From positions 19,770 to 83,769 of the forward strand of contig JBFWQM010000002.1 of NCBI GenBank assembly GCA_050249455.1: 64,000 bases of DNA, in the 5' to 3' direction. Shown one piece after another: positions 17,389 through 25,587 of this stretch (position 1 is its first letter; every line of letters begins with the position of its first letter). The translations under genes and the position numbers were made by a program. This stretch comes from JBFWQM01 sp050249455 (GTDB lineage Bacteria > Pseudomonadota > Alphaproteobacteria > MPNO01 > VGEU01). The notes below the pieces were generated by a model. That model made no database searches and had not been told where the DNA came from. It was given only the letters and a program-made list of their open reading frames with translations.

Positions 17389-18171
17389 TCAGCGCGGCTG
17401 GGCGTCGAGGAACTTCGCCACCGTCGTCGTGAACCCGGCCGGGTTGTCGAGGTTGGCGAGGTGGCCGGCGTTTGGGATCACCTCCAGGGTCGCGCCCTTC
17501 ACGGCGTCGCGGATCTTCTCCGACATCGGCATCGGGGTCGACTTGTCCTGGTCGCCGATCAGCACCTTGGTCGGCACGGTGATCTTCGGCAGCACGGGCG
17601 ACAGGTCGTCGGTGAACACCGACCGCACGGTCGCGAGGTAGTGCGCCTTGTCGATCTTGGCGATCGCGGCGGCGAGATCGTCGTGCGCGGCCCTCGACGT
17701 GGTCTTGAGCAGGCGGTCGTCGGCGTACCACGCGCCGAAGTCCTTCATCGTGGTCTTGCCGAGCGCGGTCTCCATGCCCTTGATGCGGTCCTGGCCGCCG
17801 ATGTTCTGCTCCGCGAACGAGTCGGCGATGATCATCGAGCGCACCATCTGCGGGTGCTTGTCGTAGAAGGCGAGCGCGATCGGCCCCCCCATCGAGAGAC
17901 CCAGGATGTGCGCCTGCTTGACGCCGCAGGCGTCCAGTACCGCCTTCAGGTCGGCCGCCGCCTTCGCCACCGTCCACTGGCCGCCGTTGCAGGTGGAATC
18001 GCCATGGCCGCGGGTGTCGTAGGCGATGCAGGTGTAGCGGTCCTTCAGCGCGTCGATCTGGTCGCGGTAGAGGTAGAGGCCGGTGCCCAGGCTGTGGATG
18101 AAGGCGAGTGCCGGGCCCGTGCCCTCCTTGACGTAGGCGATGCGTTCGCCATCGGTTTCGACGAAGGGCAT
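17389..18171 (-). CDS. Alpha/beta hydrolase (3-oxoadipate enol-lactonase-like)
   Basis: 260 residues. The alpha/beta hydrolase fold shows nucleophile elbow GLSMGG, acid LIGDQD and histidine NAGHLAN, with YDTRGHGDS forming the strand-4 turn. The length and pattern resemble PcaD-type enol-lactonases and related C-C hydrolases of aromatic breakdown. The start at 18171 is clear from AAGGAGG upstream. It follows a second hydrolase gene by 38 bases, so both are probably cotranscribed. Exact substrate is not determinable. Confidence 0.85.
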   Translation of the reverse strand: MPFVETDGERIAYVKEGTGPALAFIHSLGTGLYLYRDQIDALKDRYTCIAYDTRGHGDSTCNGGQWTVAKAAADLKAVLDACGVKQAHILGLSMGGPIALAFYDKHPQMVRSMIIADSFAEQNIGGQDRIKGMETALGKTTMKDFGAWYADDRLLKTTSRAAHDDLAAAIAKIDKAHYLATVRSVFTDDLSPVLPKITVPTKVLIGDQDKSTPMPMSEKIRDAVKGATLEVIPNAGHLANLDNPAGFTTTVAKFLDAQPR

Positions 18172-18209
18172 GGAAGCCTCCTTTGCGCTGATCCGTTGTC
18201 GCGGGCGTT

Positions 18210-19019
18210 CTAGCACCCGCCGCCGGCGCGGTCGAGGAACGCGGCGAGCGCCGTATCGAACGCCGCCGGGTCCTCCAGGCAGCCGTAATGTCCGACGCCG
18301 GGAAGGAGGGCGAACGCCGCGCCCAGCGCATCCGCCACCGCGCGGCAGGCGGCTTCCGGCGCCACCTTGTCGGCGCCGCCGCACATCACCAGCGCCGGCG
18401 CCGCAATGCGCGGCGCGTCGGCGATCACGTCGGCGCGCGCCAGCATCTCGACCATGCCGCGATAGCCGGCAGGGCGCACCGCCGCCATCGTCGCCACCAC
18501 GTCCGTGACCAGCGCCGGCGCGGCGCCGGGCCCCAGGACGCCCGGCCCGCGCGCCGCCGCGAAGCCGGCCGGCCCCAGCGCCGCGAACGGCTCCAGCCGC
18601 GCCCGCCTGGCGGCCTCGCGCGCCTCGGGGGCCAGCATCGCGGTGCCGGCGAGGCCATGGCAGAACGTGAAGCTCAGCGCGCGGGGCGGGAACAGCCGGC
18701 AGAACGCGGCTGCGATCGGCGCCCCGGCGGATTGCCCGACCACGTGCGCCCGCTCGACCTTCAGCTTATCGAGCAGGCCGGCCAGCGCCCGCGCATAGTC
18801 GTCCGGCGACGGCGTTTCGTGGGCCAGGTCGTCCGACCCGCCATATCCCGGCGCATCCCACGCGATCACCTTGAACCGCGCCGCGAAGCTGTCGAGCTGG
18901 TTCGCCCACGTCTGCGACGCGCCGCCGATCCCATGCAGCAGGACCAGCGCGGGACCGGCGCCGGCCTCGCGGAAGGCGATGGTGCGGCCGTCGACTCGAG
19001 CTTTCCGGAGCGGCGCCAC
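18210..19019 (-). CDS. Alpha/beta hydrolase
   Basis: 269 residues from a GTG. Motifs are LLHGIGGAS (oxyanion region), nucleophile GQSAGAP, an acid region MCGGADKVAP and the histidine GVGHYGC. A C-C bond hydrolase or esterase in the same pathway as its neighbour is plausible. The start is unusual: the GTG overlaps the TAG stop of the upstream DUF559 gene (TAGTG), and the ribosome-binding sequence GAGGGGAGGGG is the end of the 36-base repeat arm. Expression may therefore depend on the repeat cassette. Confidence 0.82.
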   Translation of the reverse strand: MAPLRKARVDGRTIAFREAGAGPALVLLHGIGGASQTWANQLDSFAARFKVIAWDAPGYGGSDDLAHETPSPDDYARALAGLLDKLKVERAHVVGQSAGAPIAAAFCRLFPPRALSFTFCHGLAGTAMLAPEAREAARRARLEPFAALGPAGFAAARGPGVLGPGAAPALVTDVVATMAAVRPAGYRGMVEMLARADVIADAPRIAAPALVMCGGADKVAPEAACRAVADALGAAFALLPGVGHYGCLEDPAAFDTALAAFLDRAGGGC

Positions 19020-19447
19020 TACTTCCCCTCCCCTCGTGGGAGGGGGTTGGGGGGAGGGGGTGCCTGCCCCAGAGATGCTCTATCGCGCACGATGGAATCG
19101 ATGCGCTGCAGGACGCCCTCCAGGTTCTCCATTACGTCGTTGTTCCAGAAGCGGAGAACGATGAACCCGCTCAGGCCGAACCAGGCGTCGCGCTTGCCAT
19201 TCGCGTCACGGCCCGCATCGGTGTTGTGCTGTCCGCCGTCGATCTCGATGACGACGCGGGCTCCGTAACAGACAAAATCCGCGATGTAGGGGCCGAACGG
19301 TACCTGGCGGCGGAAGCGCAGGCCGGCGATCTGCTTCGATCGGAGTGCCTGCCAAAGCTTCTTTTCCGCGTCGGTCATGGCGACGCGGAGGGCGCGGGAT
19401 TTGGAAATGGGTGGGATCGAGTCCGTGGCTGGCGCCCCCTCCCCCAA
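19019..19447 (-). CDS. DUF559 (Vsr-like PD-(D/E)XK) nuclease, copy 2
   Basis: Up to 142 residues from a TTG that lies inside a repeat arm; the first ATG is at 19378 (119 residues). The core MTDAEKKLWQALRS through LRFWNNDVMENLEG matches copy 1 at about half of positions, including RFRRQVP, GPYIADFVC and EIDGGQH. The conserved SRALRVA before the internal Met argues for the upstream start. The C-terminal tail PPPPNPLPRGEGK is encoded by the opposite arm. The stop overlaps the next start codon, as in copy 1. Role unknown; the divergence shows this is not a recent duplicate. Confidence 0.72.
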   Translation of the reverse strand: MGEGAPATDSIPPISKSRALRVAMTDAEKKLWQALRSKQIAGLRFRRQVPFGPYIADFVCYGARVVIEIDGGQHNTDAGRDANGKRDAWFGLSGFIVLRFWNNDVMENLEGVLQRIDSIVRDRASLGQAPPPPNPLPRGEGK

Positions 19448-19470
19448 CCCCCTCCCACGAGGGGAGGGGG
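19025..19470. mobile_element. Candidate DUF559 cassette 2 with 36-bp inverted ends
   Basis: Arms at 19025-19060 and 19435-19470 are inverted copies differing only by one extra G/C in a run and the terminal base. Both carry the variant CGTGGG/CCCACG where cassette 1 has CGCGGG/CCCGCG, so the arms of a cassette match each other better than those of the other cassette. The inside holds only the DUF559 gene. It is inserted in an operon gap, 8 bases below the PhyH stop. Confidence 0.55.
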
Positions 19471-19478
19471 CTAATAGT

Positions 19479-20300
19479 TTAGGCCGCGGTCGCCTTCTGC
19501 GATGCGGCCTTGTAGAGGCCGTAGGCGGTGTCGAGGGCGGCGAGGCAGTCGGGGTCGAAGTCGCGCGTCGGGGTCGGCTCGACGTTCCAGAAGCCGTGGG
19601 TGTCGCGGCCGCGGCAGACCATGGCGGTGGCGCCCTCGAACAGGGTCTGGCGCACGTTGGGCGCGATGTAGTGGATCGAGTAGCCGATGCGCCGGTCGTC
19701 GGAGCCGTTGGGCGGCGAGGCGTGGAAGGTGAGCTCGCTGTGGAACGAGAACTCGCCGGCCTTGAGCACGACGTCGACCGCCTTGGACTCGTCGATGCCG
19801 CGGATGGTCTGGCCGCGCGACAAGAGGTTGTTGGGGTCGAACGTCTCGTCGTGCGTCGCCTGTGTGCCGTCGCGGTGGCTGCCCGGCAGCATCTTCATGC
19901 AGCCGTTCTCGGTGTTCGCGTCGGTGAAGGCGACCCAGGCGGTCAGCGTATCGCGCGGCTTCAGCCCGTAATAGGTGGTGTCCTGGTGCCAGGAGACGTA
20001 GCGCGGGTCGCGCGCGTTCTTGGAGAAGAAGCTCGAGCCCCAGCATAGGATATTGGGGCCGATCATGTCCTCCACCGCGTCGAGCAGCTTGGGATGGCGG
20101 ATCAGGTTGCACAGCCACGGGAACGGCAGATGCGCCTTGATCTTGTAGCGGACCTGCGCCTCCTCGCCGATGTGGGCCTCCAGCGTCTCGAACCGCCGGC
20201 GCAGCTCGCGCGCCTCCGGGCCGTTCAGCAGGGGCACCGGCGCAAGGAACCCGTCGTGCTTGTAGCGCGCGACCTGCTCGTCGCTCAGAACTCTTCCCAT
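19479..20300 (-). CDS. Phytanoyl-CoA dioxygenase (PhyH) family Fe(II)/2-oxoglutarate oxygenase
   Basis: 273 residues. The iron-binding facial triad is visible as WHQDTTYY (H-x-D) and a distal His in LTFHASPPN, with the 2-oxoglutarate-binding Arg in DDRRIGYS. The segments DGFLAPVPLLN and LPGSHRDG are typical of the family. Such enzymes hydroxylate aliphatic carbons or cleave C-heteroatom bonds with loss of CO2 from 2-oxoglutarate. It is the third gene of an operon of three oxygenases, 11 bases after the second. The start MGRVLSDEQV at 20300 fits the family. Confidence 0.87.
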   Translation of the reverse strand: MGRVLSDEQVARYKHDGFLAPVPLLNGPEARELRRRFETLEAHIGEEAQVRYKIKAHLPFPWLCNLIRHPKLLDAVEDMIGPNILCWGSSFFSKNARDPRYVSWHQDTTYYGLKPRDTLTAWVAFTDANTENGCMKMLPGSHRDGTQATHDETFDPNNLLSRGQTIRGIDESKAVDVVLKAGEFSFHSELTFHASPPNGSDDRRIGYSIHYIAPNVRQTLFEGATAMVCRGRDTHGFWNVEPTPTRDFDPDCLAALDTAYGLYKAASQKATAA

Positions 20301-20311
20301 GACGCCCTCCG

Positions 20312-21166
20312 CTATGCCGCCGCTTCGACCGGGCGGTCCTGGCCCTGGACGGTGGTGCGGCGCAGGAGGCGCCGCTCGGTTTCGGGAAAATCGGTGCGCG
20401 CGTGCGTCGAGCAGCGGTTGTCCCACATGACGAGGTCGCCCGGGCGCCAGCGGTGCTCGTAGACGAATGCGCGGTTCTCGCAGTGGTCGCACACCGCGGC
20501 GATCAGCGCCTCGCTCTCGGCCGGGTCCATGTCGATGATGTGATGGGTCATCAGGCGGTTCATGTAGACCGCCTTGCGCCCGGTCTCCGGGTGCGTCCAC
20601 ACAACCGGGTGCTCGCTCTTGCCGAACGCCGGCGTGCCCTTGCCGTCGCCGCGCTGCGTCGAGCCGTAGTGGTAGTGGACATAGGCGCGCCGGCCGGCGA
20701 GCTTGTCCTTCAGCCGCTGCGGCAGCGTCTCGTAGGCCTTGTACATGTTGGCGAACATCGTGTTGCCGCCGACCGACGGCACCTCGATCGCATACAGCAG
20801 GGTCGCCTTGTCGGGCGTATCGATATGCATCATGTCGTGATGGAACATCATCTCGCCGTCGGGCAGCGAGCCGATCGGCTTGCCGTTCTCGCGGATGTTG
20901 GAGATCAGCATCGTCGCCGGGTGCAGGTCGTCGGACTCGGCGCGGAACTCCTTCGGCCGCGGGCGGATGCCGGGGGTGCCGAAGATCTCGGTGAACCGGA
21001 TCTGGTCCATCTCGGCCAGGTTCTGGCCGCGGAACAGGACGATCACGTTGTCGAGCCACGCCTGATAGACCGCGCGCTTCGTGGCGGCGTCGATCGGCTT
21101 GGTCAGGTCGACGCCGCGGATCTCCGCCCCGATCGCCGGTGACAGCGGCACCACCTCGATCGTCAT
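20312..21166 (-). CDS. TauD/TfdA-family Fe(II)/2-oxoglutarate dioxygenase, copy 1
   Basis: 284 residues. The triad is FHHDMMH (H-x-D) and the distal His in CSTHARTDF, followed by the Arg-rich RRLLRRTTVQG that binds 2-oxoglutarate. The family includes taurine, alkylsulfate and 2,4-D dioxygenases; the substrate here is unknown. AGGGAGG precedes the ATG at 21166. It is strongly similar throughout its length to the next upstream gene, so the pair arose by tandem duplication. Confidence 0.88.
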   Translation of the reverse strand: MTIEVVPLSPAIGAEIRGVDLTKPIDAATKRAVYQAWLDNVIVLFRGQNLAEMDQIRFTEIFGTPGIRPRPKEFRAESDDLHPATMLISNIRENGKPIGSLPDGEMMFHHDMMHIDTPDKATLLYAIEVPSVGGNTMFANMYKAYETLPQRLKDKLAGRRAYVHYHYGSTQRGDGKGTPAFGKSEHPVVWTHPETGRKAVYMNRLMTHHIIDMDPAESEALIAAVCDHCENRAFVYEHRWRPGDLVMWDNRCSTHARTDFPETERRLLRRTTVQGQDRPVEAAA

Positions 21167-21185
21167 CGATAGCCTCCCTGCAGGT

Positions 21186-22058
21186 TTATTCGTGAAGCGG
21201 CTGGCCCAGGATCGTGCAGCGGCGCAAGAGCCGCCGTTCGCTGGCGGGGAAATCGGTGCGCGCATGGATCGAGCACCAGTTGTCCCACATCATCAGGTCG
21301 TCCTTGCGCCAGACGTGCTCGTAGTACACCGCCGGATCCTCGGCGTGCTGGAACAGCTCCTCCAGCAGCGCGTCGCTCTCCGCCGGCTCCAGCCCCTCGA
21401 TCCAGCCGGTGATCAGCCGGTTGACGTAGAGCGCCTTGCGGCCGGTCAGGGGGTGGGTGATCGCGATCGGCTGCGCGCGGTGCGCCACCTTGGACAGGTC
21501 GGCTTCGCGCTTCAGCTTCTCGCTGGTGCCGTAGTCGTAGAGGTGCATCGCCTTCAGGCCGCGGATGCGCTCCTTCGTCTTCGACGGCAGGTTGTCGTAG
21601 GCCTTGTACATGTTGGCGAAGCGCGTGTTGCCGCCGGTCGACGGCAGCTCTATCGCGTACAGGAACGTGCCGCGATACGGCGCCTCCACGTATGACATGT
21701 CGTGGTGGAACCACATCTCGCCGTCCGGCAGCGAGCCGATCGGCACGCCGTTCTTGCGGATGTTGGAGATCAGCATCACCGCCGGGTTCATCTCGGCGCC
21801 TTCGGGCCGCCGCTCGACCGGGCGCGAGCGCGCGCCCAGCGGGCCGAACAGCCCGGCGAAGGCGAGCTGCTGGTCCTGGTCGATGGTCTGGCCACGGAAC
21901 AGCAGGATGACGTGGTCGAGCCACGCCTGCTCGATCGCGGCGAACGTCGCGGCGTCGAGCGGCTTCGCCAGGTCGACGCCGCGGACCTCGGCGCCGATCG
22001 CCGGCGACAGCGGGACGATCTCCAGGGCCGAAGTCCGCGTGGCGGTGGTGAGCGTCAT
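21186..22058 (-). CDS. TauD/TfdA-family Fe(II)/2-oxoglutarate dioxygenase, copy 2
   Basis: 290 residues and first gene of the three-oxygenase operon. It has FHHDMSY and CSIHARTDF as iron ligands and RRLLRRCTILG at the end. Two ATGs lie two codons apart; the one at 22058 is preferred because GGAGAGG is 6 bases before it and nearly abuts the other. Compared with copy 1 it has a different loop around residues 180-190 (GTSEKLKREADL). The promoter should lie in the 137-base gap shared with a divergent MarR gene. Confidence 0.88.
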   Translation of the reverse strand: MTLTTATRTSALEIVPLSPAIGAEVRGVDLAKPLDAATFAAIEQAWLDHVILLFRGQTIDQDQQLAFAGLFGPLGARSRPVERRPEGAEMNPAVMLISNIRKNGVPIGSLPDGEMWFHHDMSYVEAPYRGTFLYAIELPSTGGNTRFANMYKAYDNLPSKTKERIRGLKAMHLYDYGTSEKLKREADLSKVAHRAQPIAITHPLTGRKALYVNRLITGWIEGLEPAESDALLEELFQHAEDPAVYYEHVWRKDDLMMWDNWCSIHARTDFPASERRLLRRCTILGQPLHE

Positions 22059-22159
22059 GCGCATCCTCTCCGGAAGTCGATTACCTGCTTAGCCGAATAG
22101 TCCGGCAACGCGAATTCTTATAGCACCGGTCGGCGCTGGCGTTGCACCCGTTCGGGATA

Positions 22160-22173
22160 GTAAGCTAGCTTAC
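22160..22173. promoter_or_regulatory. Perfect 14-bp palindrome, probable MarR operator
   Basis: GTAAGCTAGCTTAC is exactly self-complementary and lies 22 bases before the MarR start codon, between the divergent oxygenase and efflux operons. Position, length and symmetry fit a MarR dimer site, which would autoregulate the repressor and could also control the oxygenases. Confidence 0.65.
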
Positions 22174-22195
22174 AAAAGCTTGGCAAGGGATACCC

Positions 22196-22675
22196 ATGCG
22201 CGGCGACGTGCCGGAAAGCGACGATGTGCAACGCAGCATCGGCTTCCTCATCGGGGAAGTGTCGCGGCTGCTGCGCATCGTCTACGACCGCCGGGTGGAG
22301 CCGCTGGGGCTAACCCGCTCGCAATGGCGGCTGCTCGTCCACCTGCGCCGGCGCGAGGGCCCGACCCAGTCGGAGCTCGCGGCGGCGCTGGAGATCGAGC
22401 GGCCGACCGCCGGGCAGCTGATCGACCGGCTGGAGGCGAAGGGCTGGGTCGAACGGCGCGCCGACGATCGCGACCTGCGCACGCGGCGCGTGTTCATCGC
22501 CGAGGCGGTGCAGCCGCTGCTGCACGACATGATGGAACTCGCCGAAAGCGTCCACGCCGACGCGCTGGACGGCCTGCCCGCCGGCGACGCCGAGCGGCTG
22601 GTCGACATCCTGCTGCACATCAAGGGCAACCTGTCGCGCATCGCCGCCGACGGCGGCGGCAACGGCCGGGGCTGA
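22196..22675 (+). CDS. MarR-family transcriptional regulator
   Basis: 159 residues. The winged helix-turn-helix reads LTRSQWRLLVHLRR, SELAAALEIERPTAGQLIDR as recognition region, and the wing RADDRDLRTRRVFI. Terminal helices form the dimer. It heads an operon with a membrane-fusion protein (3-base gap) and an MFS exporter, the classic emrRAB-like arrangement in which a phenolic ligand releases repression. The palindrome just upstream is its likely operator. The adjoining oxygenase operon hints that the ligand is a catabolic substrate. Confidence 0.9.
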   Translation: MRGDVPESDDVQRSIGFLIGEVSRLLRIVYDRRVEPLGLTRSQWRLLVHLRRREGPTQSELAAALEIERPTAGQLIDRLEAKGWVERRADDRDLRTRRVFIAEAVQPLLHDMMELAESVHADALDGLPAGDAERLVDILLHIKGNLSRIAADGGGNGRG

Positions 22676-22678
22676 GCG

Positions 22679-23746
22679 ATGGTCCGGCTGCGCCGCGGGC
22701 TGATCCGCTTCCTGCTGCTGGTGGTCGTGCCGCTGGCCGTGGTGTTCGCCGGCGTCCAGTACTACCTCGCCAACAGCCGCTACGTGACCACCGAGAACGC
22801 CTACGTCAAGGCGACCCAGGTCGCGGTCAGCGCCGAGGTGTCGGGCCGCGTGATCGCCGTGCCGGTCGACACCAACCAGCGGGTTCGCGCGGGCGACGTG
22901 CTGTTCCGCATCGACCCGGAGCCGTTCGCGCTGGAGCTCGCTAAGTCGGAGGCGGAGATCGGGCGCATCCGCAACGAGATCGAGGTGATGCGCGCGGCGT
23001 GGCGCGAAGCCTCGATGGCGCTTGCGGAAGCCGAGCAGAACCTGCAGTACAACCAGCGGGCGTTCGAGCGCCAGCGCACCCTGGAAGGCGCCGGCGTCGC
23101 CTCGCGCGCGCGCTACGACGAGGCGCAGAACGCGCTGGCGACCAATCGCGAGCGGGTGCGCGCGCTGCGCCAGAAGATGAACGGCATCCAGGCGAGCCTG
23201 GGCGGGCGCATCGACCTGCCGACGGCGGAGCACCCGATGTACCTGGAATCGGTGGCCAAGCGCGACCGCGCCGCGCTCGACCTCGACCATGCGGTGGTGC
23301 GCGCGCCGGTCGACGGCGTCGCGGGCAAGGTGAACGTCGAACTCGGCGAGTTCGTCAACCGCGGCCAGATGGTGATCGCGCTGGTGCAGAGCCACGAGCC
23401 GTACCTCGAGGCCAACGTCAAGGAGACCCGGCTGACCCACGTGCGGGTCGGGCAGCGCGCGACGATCACGCTCGACACGTTCCCCGACCTGGCGATCCGC
23501 GCGCGGGTGAAGTCGATCAGCCCATCCACGGGCGCGGAGTTCGCGATCCTGCCGCCGCAGAACGCGACCGGGAACTGGGTCAAGATCGTCCAGTGGGTGC
23601 CGATCCGCCTCGAGTTCGACGGCCTCGACGAACGCGTCCCGCTGCGCGCCGGCATGACCGCCACCGTGCGCATCGACACCGAGCGCGAAACCTCGCTCGG
23701 CGACTTCCTCGCGCCCGCCGTGGCGTGGACCGGGTTCGGGAAGTGA
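22679..23746 (+). CDS. HlyD/EmrA-family membrane fusion protein
   Basis: 355 residues. One N-terminal transmembrane helix (FLLLVVVPLAVVFAGV) is followed by the N-terminal half of a biotinyl-lipoyl domain (TENAYVKATQVAVSAEVSGR), a coiled-coil hairpin at about 85-185, then the second lipoyl half (VVRAPVDGVAGKV) and a beta-barrel. It bridges the inner-membrane exporter to an outer-membrane channel. No TolC gene is in the window, so a channel encoded elsewhere must serve. It is cotranscribed with the MarR and MFS genes. Confidence 0.88.
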   Translation: MVRLRRGLIRFLLLVVVPLAVVFAGVQYYLANSRYVTTENAYVKATQVAVSAEVSGRVIAVPVDTNQRVRAGDVLFRIDPEPFALELAKSEAEIGRIRNEIEVMRAAWREASMALAEAEQNLQYNQRAFERQRTLEGAGVASRARYDEAQNALATNRERVRALRQKMNGIQASLGGRIDLPTAEHPMYLESVAKRDRAALDLDHAVVRAPVDGVAGKVNVELGEFVNRGQMVIALVQSHEPYLEANVKETRLTHVRVGQRATITLDTFPDLAIRARVKSISPSTGAEFAILPPQNATGNWVKIVQWVPIRLEFDGLDERVPLRAGMTATVRIDTERETSLGDFLAPAVAWTGFGK

Positions 23747-23819
23747 CGCGGCGGCGCGCAATGCTTTCTGCGCGCTGTCGCGCGGGCATCGGTCCATGTG
23801 AAGAGTCGGCGCCGCCGCC

Positions 23820-25337
23820 ATGACCGACGGCGCGCATCATCACGTCTCGCCGTCGGAGCGGCGGCTGATCTCGATCACGGTGGCGCTGGCGACCATCGTG
23901 ATCATCCTCGACATGAACATCGCCGGCATCGCGCTGCCGCACATGCAGGGCAGCCTGTCGGCGAGCCAGGACCAGATCATCTGGGTGATGACGGCGTTCT
24001 TCGTCGCCCAGGCGCTGATGACGGCGTGCGGCGGCTGGCTGGCCGGCATGCTGGGGCGCAAGCGGCTCTACATGATCGCGCTGATCGGCTACTCCGTCTG
24101 CTCGCTGCTGGCGGCGCAGTCGTCCAGCCTCGGCGAGCTGGTGCTGTTCCGCGCCATGCCGGGCGCGTTCGGCGCGCCGATCGTGCCGCTGTCGCAGGCG
24201 GTGCTGCTCGATATCTACCCGCGCGAGAAGCATGGCATCGCGCTGTCGGTGTGGGGCATGGGCGTGACGGTGGCGCCGGTGATGGGGCCGGTGCTGGGCG
24301 GCTGGCTGACCGACGCCTACAGCTGGCGGGCGATCTACTTCATCGGCGCGCCGTTCGCGGTGCTCGCCTGCGTCGGGGTGTGGGCGTTCTTCCCCGGCGG
24401 CGAGCGCGACTCGCGCCGGCCGCTCGACTGGAAAGGCTTCGGCTTCCTCGCCATCGGCCTCGCGGCGCTGCAGCTCGTGCTCGACCGCGGCCAGATAAAG
24501 GGCTGGTTCGACTCGAGCGAGATCGTCATCGCCGCCAGCTTCGCCGCGTTCGGGTTCTACGCCTTCGTGGTGCACAGCATGACGACCGACCGGCCGTTCC
24601 TCAGCCCCGCCCTGTTCGCCGACCGCAACTTCGTGCTCGGCGTGATCTTCGTCTTCCTGGTCGGGGCGATCGTGTTCTCGTCCAACGTCATCATGCCGCT
24701 GTTCCTGCAGAACCTCGCGGGCTATCCGGTGCAGACGGCAGGCCTCCTGATGGCGCCGCGCGGCGTCGGCACACTGATCGCGCTGTTCGTCGCCGGCCGT
24801 CTGGTCAACCGGATCGATCCGCGCATCCTGACCGCCGCCGGTTTCGTCGCCGTGGCGCTGTCGTCGTGGGAGCTGTCGGTGATGAACTTGGAGGTGGAGG
24901 CGTGGCATTTCATCCTCGCCTCCATCGGCAACGGCATGGGGATCGGGCTGGTGTGGGTGCCGCTGACCACGCTGGCGTTCGCCACCCTGGCGCCGCATCT
25001 GCGCAACGAGGCGGCCAACCTGTGGTCGCTGGTGCGCATCTACGGCAGCGCGGTCGGCATCTCGCTGCTCAACAACCTGCAGATCACCACACGCACCGAG
25101 ACGCGGGCGCGGCTGGTCGACCACGTCAACCCGTTCAACAGCATCCTCACGGCGCCCGACGTGCCGTCGCAGTGGGACCCGGCGACCACCACCGGCCTTG
25201 CGGCGCTGGCGCGCGAGATCGACCGCCAGTCGTCGATGATCGGCTACCTCGCCGACTTCAACCTGATGCTGATGATGTCGGTCGCCATGCTGCCGTTCCT
25301 GATCTGGCTGCGCATCGGCGCCCGGCCGGCGCGGTAG
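23820..25337 (+). CDS. DHA2-family MFS drug exporter (EmrB-like)
   Basis: 505 residues with about 14 predicted transmembrane segments, the DHA2 number. Family marks are LDMNIAGIALPHMQGSL in helix 1, GGWLAGMLGRKRLY as the 2-3 loop and WGMGVTVAPVMGPVLGGWL as motif C of drug/H+ antiporters. Together with the upstream fusion protein it forms a tripartite pump that expels hydrophobic compounds. The gap to the fusion protein gene is 73 bases without a clear terminator, and the ATG lacks a strong ribosome-binding site. Confidence 0.9.
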   Translation: MTDGAHHHVSPSERRLISITVALATIVIILDMNIAGIALPHMQGSLSASQDQIIWVMTAFFVAQALMTACGGWLAGMLGRKRLYMIALIGYSVCSLLAAQSSSLGELVLFRAMPGAFGAPIVPLSQAVLLDIYPREKHGIALSVWGMGVTVAPVMGPVLGGWLTDAYSWRAIYFIGAPFAVLACVGVWAFFPGGERDSRRPLDWKGFGFLAIGLAALQLVLDRGQIKGWFDSSEIVIAASFAAFGFYAFVVHSMTTDRPFLSPALFADRNFVLGVIFVFLVGAIVFSSNVIMPLFLQNLAGYPVQTAGLLMAPRGVGTLIALFVAGRLVNRIDPRILTAAGFVAVALSSWELSVMNLEVEAWHFILASIGNGMGIGLVWVPLTTLAFATLAPHLRNEAANLWSLVRIYGSAVGISLLNNLQITTRTETRARLVDHVNPFNSILTAPDVPSQWDPATTTGLAALAREIDRQSSMIGYLADFNLMLMMSVAMLPFLIWLRIGARPAR

Positions 25338-25390
25338 CGGGGCGCGGCGCACATCTGCTAACAACGGCGTCGCGGTGTTGCGGAGAGGCT

Positions 25391-25538
25391 GGCGGCCGCC
25401 CACCTCACCCTCCCCATCGCGTTGCGATGGGTCCCCTCCCTCTCCCCCCATGGCGGGCGGAGAGGGACGCTTCATGCCCTCTCCGCCCATTGGGGGAGAG
25501 GGTGCGAGCGCAGCGAACGGGTGAGATGGGCGGCCGCC
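25391..25538. repeat. 148-bp element with 20-bp inverted ends
   Basis: The ends GGCGGCCGCCCACCTCACCC (25391-25410) and 25519-25538 are inverted copies with one mismatch. Inside are further palindromes: a CATCGC/GCGATG stem near 25415-25430 and a pair around GGGCGGAGAGGG / CCCTCTCCGCCC. There is no coding capacity. It looks like a miniature inverted-repeat element and fills most of the 250-base gap between the MFS gene and the next gene. Confidence 0.65.
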
Positions 25539-25587
25539 GGCTTATCCGCGCCGCGATATTCCTGCCGCCGCGGGGTGCCTGTCCGCC

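Noticed and set aside
13805..19470. The two DUF559 genes as one transposon with everything between them as cargo
   Set aside because: The arms pair within each cassette by variant, not between cassettes, and the intervening genes form ordinary operons.
25395..25530. CRISPR-like array
   Set aside because: The palindromes are one inverted-repeat element, not regularly spaced direct repeats with unique spacers.
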